64,000 nt of DNA from Mytilus galloprovincialis (taxonomy: Eukaryota > Mollusca > Bivalvia > Mytilida > Mytilidae): NCBI RefSeq assembly GCF_965363235.1, contig NC_134851.1:21997847-22061846 (forward strand). Direction: 5' to 3'. Under the pieces are notes generated by a model. That model did not search any database, was not told the origin of the DNA, and saw only the letters and a program-made list of their open reading frames with translations. The first letter of the stretch is position 1. Each line of letters opens with the position of its first letter. The position numbers and the translations under genes were made by a program. Shown piece after piece: positions 11,976 through 24,800 of this stretch.

Positions 11976-14900
11976 CCAGGCGAAATTTGACAATGTTTAG
12001 TAGTTTTCAAGTAAGATATTCTACATCAACTTGGCATTGTATAAAGTTATTTACTATAACAAAAAAAAAAAAAAAATGTTTTGTGATTTCTTTATTCTTA
12101 AAATTTGAATTGACCCTTCTTGACACATAAACCAATGAAATATATGATAAAGGGCTATGAGTATTCAGCTCCAGCACTTTTGTATGTAGAAAATGCGATG
12201 ATAAAGTAAACGCAAATCTCTGAATTAAGTGATTCACTTGTGAAGCCAACTTTTATTACGATTTATTATACTACCAGTTGCAAAATTGAATAATGCTCAT
12301 AGAAAGATTGATAACAGACCAAACCAAACAATTAATTTCTTTGCGTCCGAAGCCCTTTCCGTTATTCAAATTCACCAGGAACTTTCATAATAATTTTATA
12401 AAATAAGAAAGTTACCTTAAATATTAAAAAGATAGGGAACTAAGATCTATCATCTCCAAATCCCCAAAATATACAAAAGTATGTATAATTGTCTGAGCTT
12501 TTGTACAATTAATACTAATTGAAAGTGACTGAATATTATATAGAAGTTACAAAACTTATTTAAAATGTACGTCCATATAGAAGTGATTTACACTTACATT
12601 GTTTATAGTGAAGTCACAAGTATGTGATTTTTTAAAAAATTTATGATGATCATAAACTTGCTATCTAAATAATACACCAAGGGGAAAGTTCAAATTTATA
12701 ATCTGACAGCTTGCTGATTTTAAACAAAATGGAACAGTAACATAGAAAGGTGAAACGTTAAGTAAAATATTGATTAAATAAATTGCACAAATCATACTTT
12801 GATCATTAAAACAGACATACGTGTTGAAATCAAATTCTGTTTTTTTTTAAAGATACACCTCCTGTTTTTTTTTTATTTCTGTTTCCGTCGGTATATTTGT
12901 TTTTCCGTCTGTACGTCCCGTATCAGAAGATCAATTTTACTGCAGTTCTGGCCGGCCCGTAACACAAGGTTGATTTGACTGAATGTAGTCAACAAAAAAA
13001 TAAAAGTAACACCAACTTGAACAAAATTTAAACTTAATACACATGTTTATTATGAAAAGTCGAACAATTTAAACTTCATGTACTTTATACTATTTTATAA
13101 ATACTTCTGTCATTGGAATGCATGCATTTTAATGTGATTTAAAGAATCGTCTTTTGTTCCTGTTAGTTTTAGAACCATAACAATTAAAGATTTCCGTGAA
13201 TTATAATACAAATCGAAGGTAATTACTTCAATACAATATAATTGATATCAGTTCAAATGTTATCAACCATCAACAGTAAAATTGAGAATGGAAATGGGGA
13301 ATGTGTCAAAGAGACAACAACCCGCCCAAATAAAAAACAACAGCAGAGGGTCACCAACAGTGTTTGCAAACAGTTGATTTATATACTTTTATTGTTAACA
13401 AAAAGGATTATTGGATGTTGTTAAGCATGCCAGCAAATATAGTATACAATACATTATTTTTTTCCGACAATGTACGTTTATTATTTTAATCCTGCAATGT
13501 TAACCCGAACCTTTAAAGTGTAGTTGGTTAAAGTAAACAAAGAAATCGATACAATTAAACGCATACAGCGAAGAGGACCACACAATGAACTGTTACAGAA
13601 AAAAGATATATTCACCTTAAGGTTTGCTTCATATATAATTGGAATACAGGAAGATTTTTTTGTACAAGTATAAATAAGCAAACATTTTTTGAGTACATTT
13701 TAGATGTATAAGAGACGGTTGATAGTAGGATAAAAATTGTTACAATTTCTGTCAAAGGCACATATTCGTTTTATTATGACCACTATATTCAGCTCATATT
13801 GTTGTAGTGCCATTTCGATTGCTAACTTTTGATCAATACCACCTCTAGTGAACTGTAATTAATCGTCGATATCATTGCCTCAGTAATAAGTTTTTTTTTA
13901 TATATTCCTTGTTGATCATAATCCTAAATTAAGAAATTATACTGGACTATAGTTACCACTATAGAAGACAAAGTTAATTTTAGATGAATTTGACTGTTTT
14001 TCATAGTCATGGTCAAATGGTTCCTAAAGTTTCTACACTTTTATACAACCTGGAGTTTTAAACGATTCTGAAGCATGCATATAAAGGAAGATGTTCAAGC
14101 AGTTTGTGGTCAACTAAAATCGTCCCTAAACATTCTTTTGGTTTTAATTTTGCCACCTAGAAGATCAGAACAATACATGAATGTTGTTCTGAGCAATAAG
14201 TTGTTATCCTAGGTTAGTGCTGAAATCGTATGATAAACTCATCATAGATACCAAGAATGTGAAATTGCTGCCTTTATCATGGTGCTGTTCCCGTTAAATA
14301 TTCTTTACCTCAACGCATGTAGGTACGAAACGCTAGCTAGTGTACCGGCAATTCCACAATAGAAAAACTTAAATGATTGCATATAACTTTAAAATAACTA
14401 GTTAAGGTTTTCTATATATATTTCTATATATATATATAAATATTGTGTATCTAATCAGAAATTTAGAAATGTACATGTATATCAAATGTTTGTTCAAGAA
14501 TACACAAAAAGATATAACAAAAAACAGAACAATGAAATTAATCATTACTTGAGTCACTAAAAAGTAGTATACACAATTGAATACATAAAAAAACATAAAG
14601 GAAAACAACTTTTGCAGAAGTGAATTTCAAGAAATGTGCATATTCATATATACCAACAGCTGATCACTAACCTGGGTAATCAGTGGAATAATACAGGATA
14701 CAATACGAAATCCTTGGAGTCGAGATAAAACAATGTTCCAATTATATTTTGCGAAAAGATGTATTTCGTCATTTGACAAACCCAACAAGATTGAAATGAA
14801 ATAGAATAATACACAGAGATAATAATACGATTAATAGCTACGATGGAAAATATTAAGTATGAGTTCAAGTGAACTTTATGAGTCTCATTGGAGTTTATTT

Positions 14901-15469
14901 CGCCAGGATTGCCTTTGCTAACATTCTATTTACATCAGACATATAAAGATCCATAACCAATCCCTCATGGTCTTTCTTGATTTTCCCAGTGACGATACAA
15001 ATGATTATAAATATAATTCTTTTTGATATAATTCTATTAGCATTCAACCTTGAACTACAAATAAAGGAAAACGACCAAGAACGAATTAGGTATTTTTGTT
15101 ATTGATAAAGGGACCTTAACAGAATGTGAGAATGTTAATTGTAAAGATCAATTTCACACTTTCCTATGCATATTATGTACCTAAGAAGAATGCCTAGTAC
15201 TCCAAATTATTTTGTCAAACAACAATACACATTTATTTAATAACAAATGCATTGGTCCAATTTATTTCTTATATTAGAATTGACAAAACGAAAATGAGAA
15301 TTAAACAACTAAATATATAAATTATAACTTTCTAAAGGTGGATTTAGAAATACAAAATGCAGACACTACCAAATCGGCAACTCGCCAATTATATTTTTAA
15401 AGACCTGTAAAAAATCGTTTCAGTTATAATGCATATAATGTGGTTCATAAGTGTTTCTCGTTTCTCTTT
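11973..15469. other. Intergenic, no gene seen
   Basis: AT-rich. It includes a poly-A run at 12060-12077 and a fragment at about 13280-13360 of the repeat with GAGAATGGAAATGGGGAATG and GTCAAAGAGACAACAACCCG. Short open frames have no recognisable motif. Confidence 0.55.
13280..13360 (+). repeat. GAGAATGGAAATGGG repeat fragment
   Basis: Shares its first ~60 bases with 17508-17780 and, more diverged, with 36995-37065. Confidence 0.75.
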
Positions 15470-15670
15470 TTTTTTATAAAGATTAGACCGTTGGTTTCCC
15501 CGTTTGAATGGTTTTACAGTAGCCATTTTTGGGGCCCTTTACAGCTTTCTCTTCGGTGTGAGCCTAGGCTCCGTGTTGAAGACTGCACTTTGACCTATAC
15601 TGGATTACCTTCACAAGTTATGAGTGGTTGTCTTATTGCACTCATGTCATATTTGTTCTTATCTATATAA
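15470..15670 (-). repeat. AAGATGTGG-family repeat
   Basis: Minus orientation: AGACCGTTGGTTTCCCCGTT, GGGGCCCTTTACAGC, CTTCGGTGTGAGCCTAGGCT, GTCTTATTGCACTCATG. The variant with 'TGTGAGCC.AGGCTC' is shared with 29235-29440 and 29521-29900. Confidence 0.8.
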
Positions 15671-16739
15671 CCTGTTCGTATTTTTCAAGTAAACCTTTTG
15701 TAGATGAAGATATTTTATTTGATCATTACCACATTTCAGACTTCGTCTCACATTAAACCTATCGGAATCGGTAGCATTTGAAAATTGTAGACAGGATTTT
15801 CAAATGTTTTTTCATATATACTGAAGAGCGCATCCAGGTGCCCGATTTTTTCCCAATGTGTTGAAGACCTGTTGGTGGCCTTTTGGTGTATTTTCCACTT
15901 TGATCGGGTTGTTGTTCTTTTTAACACATTCACTTTAGTAAATCTAAATTGTATTTACCACTCATGTTACCGATACAAACCTGATTTTATTATCTTTAAC
16001 CCGTACAGCAAACTATTTAATAATAGAGGTAGTATTGTATATATTTGTAACGATAGATTATGATTATATCAAAAAAAAAAAAAAAAAAAAAAAAAAGAAA
16101 TATTTCCGAAATAATTTTCTTATTGAATAAACCTAGCTTCACCTCCTAAATAAGTAGGTTTTTACAAGGTTTTGATTATTTAATTGTCTTTACACCAGAT
16201 AAACCCAACGTTGATCATGAAAATTATAAGTATAAATTCTGTAAATTTTATCGGAAAATTGGTGTCCTATTCCGTCTATGCTTCCAGTAAACACACAATA
16301 TATTACTTTTACCTTGTTGACCCTCTCAATAATGTTTAACTATACAGAAATTTAAACTTTTTTTTTCATTAGCTTTAGTATTCTTTTTAGAATATAATTA
16401 TTTTTTCTTTGAGGTTAAATGAAAAATCTGTAAAATATTTAGCTAGATATATAGTTTTTGCTTATTCACTTTATTAATGGCAATAGTTTACGTTGATGTA
16501 TATCGATTTGAATAACTGATACATGTATAACGTACGGAAAGACAAGATATTTTCCTTGGAAGAGATAGAAACGATTGAATCAGAAATAATTGATATTTTT
16601 TATGTAGTATATTTGAGTCGATATGTATTTAAAGCTTAAGTTAGACCTCATAGGTAAATAATTTTGGTAACACATTCTTTATTTCACATAACAGATTATG
16701 TGAATCTCAATGCTTATCAAACATGTCTTCTACACGACT

Positions 16740-16910
16740 AATATGCATGCTTGATGAACATCATTACATAATATCTGATTTTTTTTTTCTTCAGCGGGAG
16801 GTATTATTATAACTTACGTATTAGATAATTCACGAAGTTTTATACTTATTATATTAATATGTTAATAAATGATGTCCTATTATAAAGTTAAAACAAATAT
16901 ACAATGAAAT
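16740..16910. repeat. 5'-flank segment conserved between CHS A and B
   Basis: GATGAACATCAT.ACATAATATCT, GCGGGAGGTAT and TTATATTAATATGT occur in the same order at 54655-54830. The offsets are 37.91 kb, so the segment lies about 2 kb before each gene. This shows the tandem duplication included the promoter side. Confidence 0.75.
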
Positions 16911-17507
16911 ACTATAATTTACAACCTTAGTCATGTTAAAGGGACAATATGTGCCTATTGCATAGCGTTACAACGGTAGATATTCAAAAAATGTATCACT
17001 TTGAAGCTACCGGTGGGATATAATCTATGTTAAGACAGCAACGTTAGTTTGTATATTAATTCAAGTAAACAAGGGAGAAGGTCCAAAAGGGACTTATTTT
17101 GGCTTTACATTTGAGGTATATCTATGAAAGCTTTTTGGAGTTTTTAAACACTGTAGTACTTAAGTCAATTAATTTAGCTTCTGTAAAAGATTTAAACTGA
17201 TTTGTGCATTAAATACGCTAAAATTTAAACTTATAAATGAAAAAAATCTATCAAATATGGCACAAACTGTCACTTTTCAGATTTTTTTGTCTACAATACA
17301 AGTGCCTCCATTACGTGTTCGGTGTAATTTATGATCATAAAATAGCATACACATGTATTTGAGTATTTAGGCTGAACACAAATGCGACTTCTTTCAGTTT
17401 AGACAACACCCATGACAAAGTTTTGAAGATTTTAGTAATGATGCTTGAATTTATGATGCTTTATGCAATATTGCAGTTATTATCAAATAGTCCGTTTCTA
17501 TTTATAA

Positions 17508-17960
17508 AATTGAGAATGGAAATGGGAAATGTGTCAAAGAGACAACAACCCGACCATAGAACAGACAACACCTTCCGCACCCGGAGGCGTCCTTCAGCTG
17601 GCTTCTAAACAAATATATATATACTAGTTCAGTGATAATGAACCCCATACTAAACTCCGAATTGTACAAAAGACATTAAAATGAAAATAATACAAGACTA
17701 ACAAAGGCCAGTGGCTCCTGACTTGGGACAGGGGCAAAAAAGTCTGATGTAAGAAGATGTAGTCAAAGAAAATAAACGTATAAGAAGTCTGCATGTTGAG
17801 CTATATATGTTGGTGTTTTTTTTGTAGCAGTTCAGTGATCCTGTTGTTCCGTTTGGTTTCCTTTTAAAGATGGTGTATTTCCTTTGGTTTTGGTTTGTGA
17901 CCCGAATTAATTTCGGGTTATTCGACTTGTGGCTATGGAACAGCAGTATATTTATTTTGC
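17508..17960 (+). repeat. GAGAATGGAAATGGG repeat, longer copy
   Basis: GTGTCAAAGAGACAACAACC, CGCACCCGGAGGCGTCCTTC, CTAGTTCAGTGATAATGAAC, CAAGACTAACAAAGGCCAG and TGACTTGGGACAGG. The middle and 3' parts recur at 50395-50700. After about 17820 it joins a fragment of another repeat (TTGTTCCGTTTGG...GGAACAGCAGTATA). Confidence 0.8.
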
Positions 17961-18746
17961 CTTTTTTTTTTATCTATTACCTGATAGAAGTATACTTTTC
18001 AATAGATAGGTTAAAGTTTACATGTCGAAAAAAAAGAAAATATTTAAAAAGTCATTTTTAAAAACTACAAACGTCCTATCGGATGTACTCCGACATTAAA
18101 ATAAAATATTGTTCCAAATGAATCCAATGATTTAGGATACAGTAAGCACACTCCTCTTTGTAATTTTTCAGATTGATTTTTGACTAAGGTTTAAGGCTCA
18201 TTCTTGTACTTTATTGATAATTTGTTACCATGCGAGTTTATAAAACCCAACTTTCATGTACATATTTTGGGGTGTTCTCATGTGCTTAATTTCTAACCAT
18301 TAATATAAATTATGTGTGATCATCTTCACTTAATTAATAATTTTGAATAAAGACAGGACTTTAACTATCGTCTAATGATACATAAAAACTACTTGAATAT
18401 CTATTATTTTTCAAAAAGGTAAAGATTTTAACACTTTTAAAAGCCAGATGCATTAAAAATGAGCACATAACAGGTGATATTGTGAAGCCAAACATTTTAC
18501 TAAAAGGACCTTTACCGTTCCTTCTATTTCATTTTAGTGTAGAGGTTTTTTTTAAGCAACACGTCATTTAGATATTGACCATGCGGCAAAATTATAAATA
18601 ATTAAATAGGAATTAGGATAGTGCTTCCAATTTTGATCTTCAAATCCTATGTAGCCTGTCAGTTTTAACTTGATAAGTCACGCTGATATATTTTTATTTG
18701 GAGGCAATTTATTGTTTTTTATTCCACACAGATAATTTACTTTCAG

Positions 18747-18778
18747 TTTTAAGACGATTTTGTCATCGTTTCAAAAAA
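18747..18778 (+). other. Putative 5'UTR part of CHS A first coding exon
   Basis: A pyrimidine stretch plus CAG (ending 18746) precedes TTTTAAGACGATTTTGT before the ATG. Copy B has the same arrangement (TTTTCAG, then TTTTAATACGATTTTGT). Shared acceptor-like sequence in both paralogs suggests an untranslated upstream exon joined here. No transcript evidence is available. Confidence 0.5.
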
Positions 18779-18858
18779 ATGGCAGAAACACCAGATGGAA
18801 AGAAAGATACCCCACCAAGAATAAGTAACCCTGAAGTCTTAGACAGGATTATAAAGGA
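18779..18858 (+). CDS. CHS A coding exon 1 (start exon)
   Basis: Opens at ATG 18779 (MAETPDGKKD...) and ends at the donor GTAAGT in phase 2. The start is supported by copy B, whose aligned exon begins MAEKPEG and has an in-frame TAA 24 bases before the ATG. In copy A the 32 bases between a likely acceptor (CAG ending 18746) and the ATG are open, so upstream coding cannot be excluded from A alone. The peptide is short, hydrophilic and probably cytosolic. Confidence 0.82.
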
Positions 18859-21800
18859 GTAAGTTTTAACGCTTTTTACGGTTTATTTTGAGTTTTTTCA
18901 TGCAAACATAGTTTAGATTTTATAATAGACTATCAGATCATAATTTACAGGATTCTTTACTTTGAACACGGAAATTAACATAGGAGGGTTTAACATGTTT
19001 TAACATTTCGACAATATATTTAAAAATCTTAATGAAAATTTAATATCATTTGTTGTATTATTACAGAAATGGCGAAAATAAAGAAGACCACAAAGAATAT
19101 GATATGAAAGAATCTGTATGCCCACCACCAGAAAAAATTTTAAAAGTTGGCTTTGCAATTTTTCTTTGTATTGTTGTATTTGGAAGTGGATTTATTGGAA
19201 GGATAACACTGCATATATTAATATGGCACATCAATCCACCGATAGAATCCACTATCTCAGCTATAAATACTCTTGGAGGTCTTCTCGAGCCCAACTGTTC
19301 AACATGCGTCAACGAAACATCATGCACACGCTATACCGACTCTACAGCAGTTGACGAGTCATGGATCTGGGCCTTGTTCTTAGTTATGATCGCGCCATAT
19401 TTCTTGACATTTATATCAACTTTATTTAGAATATTTTTCAAATCCAATAAGGCGATAAATTGGAAAGTACTTTTAGCAGTAAGTTGAACTAGTGATAATG
19501 CATAGGGTATATTTACAATGGCACATTTGATAGTTCAGTTTTTGATTGATAAGAATAAAGACACTAATGATGCCGAAACCACAATTTGCTAATCTGCAGT
19601 ATTACTAAAATGAGAATACATGGCAATGGTAATACGTGTTTTATGTTTATAGGTTAATATTTAAAAAAGTATTCTGACTAAGGTGTTGAACATACTTGTT
19701 GCATGTCAAAATATCTATTTATCAAATATAAGTACTGTGGATAACTCTATTCTCGTAGATAAAATGTTTCGTTGTTTGATGAGTTCTTGCAGTAATTAGT
19801 ATTTAAAATCGTACTTTTGGAAAGACTAAATACAACCTGATATAATTTTTTTTTATCTCTTTGAACGCTTATATTTTTGGTTCACCTGTTCCCACGAAAT
19901 CCTCGAAAAAAGGTACCAAAGGAAAAAAAATTAGGAATCAAGTTATTTAATTTCATATTGCTCTGATTAAAAGTTTTCGTTGAGAAATACTAATAAAGAT
20001 TTGCTTAATTAACAATTGCATTTGGGCATCAAAGTCCAAAACAAAGATATATTTTCTGTGAAAGAACATATTTTAGAGGCGATGAGATCAGAATTGGTTA
20101 ATTGACACCGATCTTTAAGAATCCTCCCGCAATATCATAAAAATGTTTTACCTGTCTTTGGTAAAAGTCTTCCACATTACACTGAGAAAATTTTCCAAAC
20201 TATACATAATTAATTTTCTTGTATTATAAGGTACAAATAATGCTTTTTGAAAAAAAAACCGGTATATCCGACCTGATGTGATACAACCATGTCTTTCTTT
20301 AATAATAAATACTGATGAAAAGGTTGCCTTCTTATCAATGCCTCTCACATATAAGGTTGGAGTTATTATTTATAATGATATAAGGTGGTCATTATGAGCC
20401 GTATACTTCTTAAATCATGTTCTATATTCTATAGTCACTACTTTGCTCCTTATTCCTTGAATGCGACCTAACACAGGCTTGCGTACATATAGCATCAGAA
20501 AGATGTGATATGAGTGCCAATGACAACTAAAATCCAAGTCACAATCTATTAAAGTAAAGAATTAAATGCCAAGTACGACCTTCAACACGGAGCCTGGCTC
20601 ACACAGAACAGCAACCTATTAAAGGGTTCCACCATGACTAGTGTAAATCAATTTAATAATTAACCAACGATATAATCTATATAAAAAATATAAACAAAAA
20701 CTTAAATGAATCACATCAACAAACGACGACCACTAAACTACAGGTTTCTGACTAAGACGATTGCATACAAATGTAACGGATTTGTGTTTGTTTTTCTTCG
20801 AATAACGTATTAAACTTATCAAATGCTTTGTATCATTCACTTTCCCTTTTCGTTCATCTTTATTTAGTGAAGAAATAAAAAAGAAATGGTTCAAGTTTTA
20901 AGTTTCTAAATTTACAATGTTGATTTTAGTCATTACTTAATTAACCGACATAATAAACCAAACATAATCCGACAGACATTGTACCAAACAAATATAATGC
21001 ATACCTTTTAGGGATTCCATGATTTTTTTGAAATTTTGTGTTTATCAAATCTTTTTAGTTGCCTTGGGAACACTCTATGGATTTGCATTTGTGATTTTTT
21101 TTTCGAACTTTTCCCCGTTGATCATTTAAAAGTTTTGCTCTTTTTAGTTGACAAAGACATTATTGAGCAAATTATAGTGCATTTGAAGTGGAACAAATAT
21201 ATGTTTATATTTGATGTTTCAGTGCGGTTCCCTGTGATACGATAACTCCTACCCGCTTTGCTCCTTATAATTAAATTTGTCAAATATGATTTCAATAATA
21301 AAAAATATTTTTCATTTCAGCTGGTTCTTATTGAAACACTTCATTCAATTGGACTCTCTATACTAGGATTTATTGTGTTGCCTGCGTTTGACCCTGCTTC
21401 CGCATCGGTGGTTTATTTAGCAGCTGGTGTTGGACCGCCTATACTAGATTTTTTTGATAAAGTTGCCAATAAGCTAACTGCAAAATCTTCAAAAACGGCG
21501 AAATCACAAAATGATAATGCATCAGAATCGGAAACACAGAACCCACAACCAACAGATAGTACAGAAGCTGGTACACAGAATCAAAACCAAACAAATGGAA
21601 CAGAAACTGATATGCAGTTAGATGGTTCGAAAACTATAATCAAGAAGCATAAGTCGCCAAATGAATCAAAAACTGAAACAAACGATCAAAATAACACAAT
21701 TGAAAGTGAAACAAAGGATCCTCAAAATACACATGTCAAGCATAGCACAAACGAACACAACGTAAATTCACAGAAAAGTAGTCCAGATAAAACCAAAGAA

Positions 21801-24800
21801 TCTACCTTTAAATGTTTATTGTGCGACGAAACATCTGCACTCTCCTTCACGTTACCATTTACAGGGTTTGCATTGCAAGTTGCTGGAATTGTTCTTTTAA
21901 CACTTTATATTAAAATTGGATCGATATATGTTTTATTTGTGATTTCCGTCGTTTTAATTTCAATCAAGTATTGGGAAAACTTCATTACTATGGGTACGGA
22001 AGGCTCTTCCTGGTTCCGCCAATTGAAAAGGGAACTACACATTGGAAGAACTAAGACCTCATGTATAGTGAGTCTCTTGAAAATGCTTATAACTTTTTTT
22101 GCAGTAATAGGAATTTTTACTAGTCGAGGAACTGATTCAATGAGCGCACTGAAAGCATTATTCAATAATGGAATAACAACAATCAATACAGTCTTTGGAG
22201 AGCAGCAACTAGGATCTAATCCGATTTGCCAAACGCAAGTGCCATTCCTGGCAACTATCATTTGTATAATTTGTGAATATTTATGTTATAAGACCTCAAA
22301 AACTGTATGCGTAATAAATTGTCAGCGGTTTGGCTTTAGTTTCCCACTGCTAATTTTACCAATAGCCGTACCTGCTGTTATAGGAGGATTGATGCATCAA
22401 CCTGACATTTTAAAATTAGATTCATGTGATGTTCTCTTCTCTGATTGGTGTATCAAGGAAAATGGTCGTTTATTTGAAAATTGTAAAGAACTAATTATAG
22501 CATTCTTAATGCTGTACATATCAATTATTTTCATAACAAGACATGTATGGCAATCGAATGGTCGAAAAAATGGAGAAACCGCTAGGTAAATATTCATTCA
22601 AAATTGCTACTGTATACTACAATTTTTTTACGCAATCTCCAAACAGGAGATACAAAACATTTTTAAATATTTCAAATGAAAAAAAAAAACCTTTGAACAG
22701 AGGTCCGTTAACATATGTGTTATTTGTTAGTTAGAATTTGAAAAGAGTGGAGAACGATACCAGAGGGACAGCCAAACTCATAGATCAAACTGACAACGCC
22801 ATGACTAAATAAGAAAAAGACAAGCAGACAAATAATAGCACACACGACACAATATAGAAAAATTCAGACTAAGCAACACGAGCCCTACCTAAACTGAGAA
22901 TGATCTCTCAGGTGTTCCGGAAGGGTAAGCAGATCCTTTATCCACAGGTGTCACCCGTCGTGTTGTTCATGTTATTACAGACCCGGTAAATAGTCTAATT
23001 CTGTAGGTCCTATTCTTGAAAAGGAAAGGGTATTGTAATTACGACATAAGGAACATATCCAATATCATCTGTGAAAAGGTAATTCCATAACGGTCTATCA
23101 ACTCGTGATATCGTCCGTAAAATTTACGAAGGGGTGATTTCAATTTCACTATTTGTAACTCTTGATTTAATAGCTTCTTTGTTAGCAATAACCCTCGCTG
23201 ATGGAATGTTGCTACATAGAAATGGAAATTTAACAATTAGGAAGCTGAAATCATCTCTGTTGTTGTAAAGTTTTGTTTTCAACCGACCTTAACTGTCAAA
23301 TTCTAGATTTATGTCAATATACAAGATAGACTTAACTGTATTTGTTGTTTCCTTTATCTCTTGTTCGATTTGATAGATGCGTTTAACACAGTCACTACAT
23401 TTTAATATATTAGTGAGAGATCATCCTCTATATAGCGGAAAGTAAAGTTAAAGAATATTGTAGATACAATAGCAGGTAAAACTTGTAAAGAAAGATAATT
23501 TGGTGACATTAAAGCGCTTGTATTTGATTGTGTTTGTTGCTTTTTTTTTCAAAGCCTTTTAGAATCTTTTCATTGCATAGCTTGTCATTTTGATCGAAAA
23601 ACTGTTTTAGTGATTTTTAGCAAATAAAAGCTATATTGTTTTCATTTGTAAGGATATTTATTTCTCCGTTTTACTGTGGACTGTTTCCTGAGTTATCTTT
23701 GTTACTAAATCGGAGAAGAAATGATGACGAATACAACATTGTTCACTGTAATAAGGTATGTCATCATTAAACTTACCTATTGCTATAGTAGAGAGTTATT
23801 GACAGACTAACCAGTATAAGATGGATCAGTTTTGAAAAAAAATATGAAACAAAATGTCTTGTAATCTTCTTTATTTAGGATTACTAGAACACACCCGCGA
23901 AATCGCGGGAGTTTAGAGCTTGGTTGAAAGTATGTATACTGTTGTAGAATTTTTGTGAAAGATTTTGTGTCTGGAGAATTTCAGTACAAGTGTCCATGTC
24001 TGGAGAATTTCAGAAAAGGTATCAAAGTTCATAGGTACTTGGAAACAGTCTCAGTAATCTCCCTTGTTTCCAACGTCTGTTATCTGTTTTTTTTTTCTGT
24101 TAAATTCTATTTGTTTCGCGTTTCTGTATACTATGAACATACATATCCTATAAATAAAGTGTATTTGCTATTAACTATCAATTTCAAGTTTCTTCTCATA
24201 GGCGCACACTGCTATATTATAGAGAGAATCTCTATCAACCCGATAATTATTGTGCTTTCCCCGAGTACTCTTATGAAATTTATGTGCAAGTCTAAAACCG
24301 GAAGTTCTGTTTGACTTAAAAGCGAGATCGCGGGCATTTTAAGCTTGGTTGAAAGTATGTTATCTCTTTTAAGAAGGACTTTTGTAAAAGACTTTATGTC
24401 TGGAGAATTTAAGAAATGATATCAAAAGTTATATAGGTACATGGAGACCGGACAATATTTGTAAGCCCTCTCTCTCTTTTTCAAAGTCCGTTATCATTTT
24501 GTTGTCTGTTATATTTCATTATTTTCGCGTTTCTGTATACTATGAACAGAGACATATAATACATTCTATGTCTCTGCTATGAACATACGTATCCATATTA
24601 TAAATATTAAAGTGTATTCAATTTTTTATTAACTATTATTTCTAAGTTTTTTCTCCATGGCGATAACTGCTATATTATATAGAGTGTCTATATATATTAT
24701 AGTTGTATTTTAATTTAGTATACAGTACATGCAGATGAACGCAAACATAATTGTCCTGCTCCCGTTCGAGTACTTATGAAAATTATGTGTAAGTTAAAAC

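Larger units (their letters stand above)
15671..18746. other. Upstream region of CHS A
   Basis: Non-coding. It holds a 28-base poly-A (about 16068-16096), a 5'-flank segment (16740-16910) matching the flank of copy B, and a repeat at 17508-17960. No convincing TATA box or initiator could be assigned. Confidence 0.5.
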
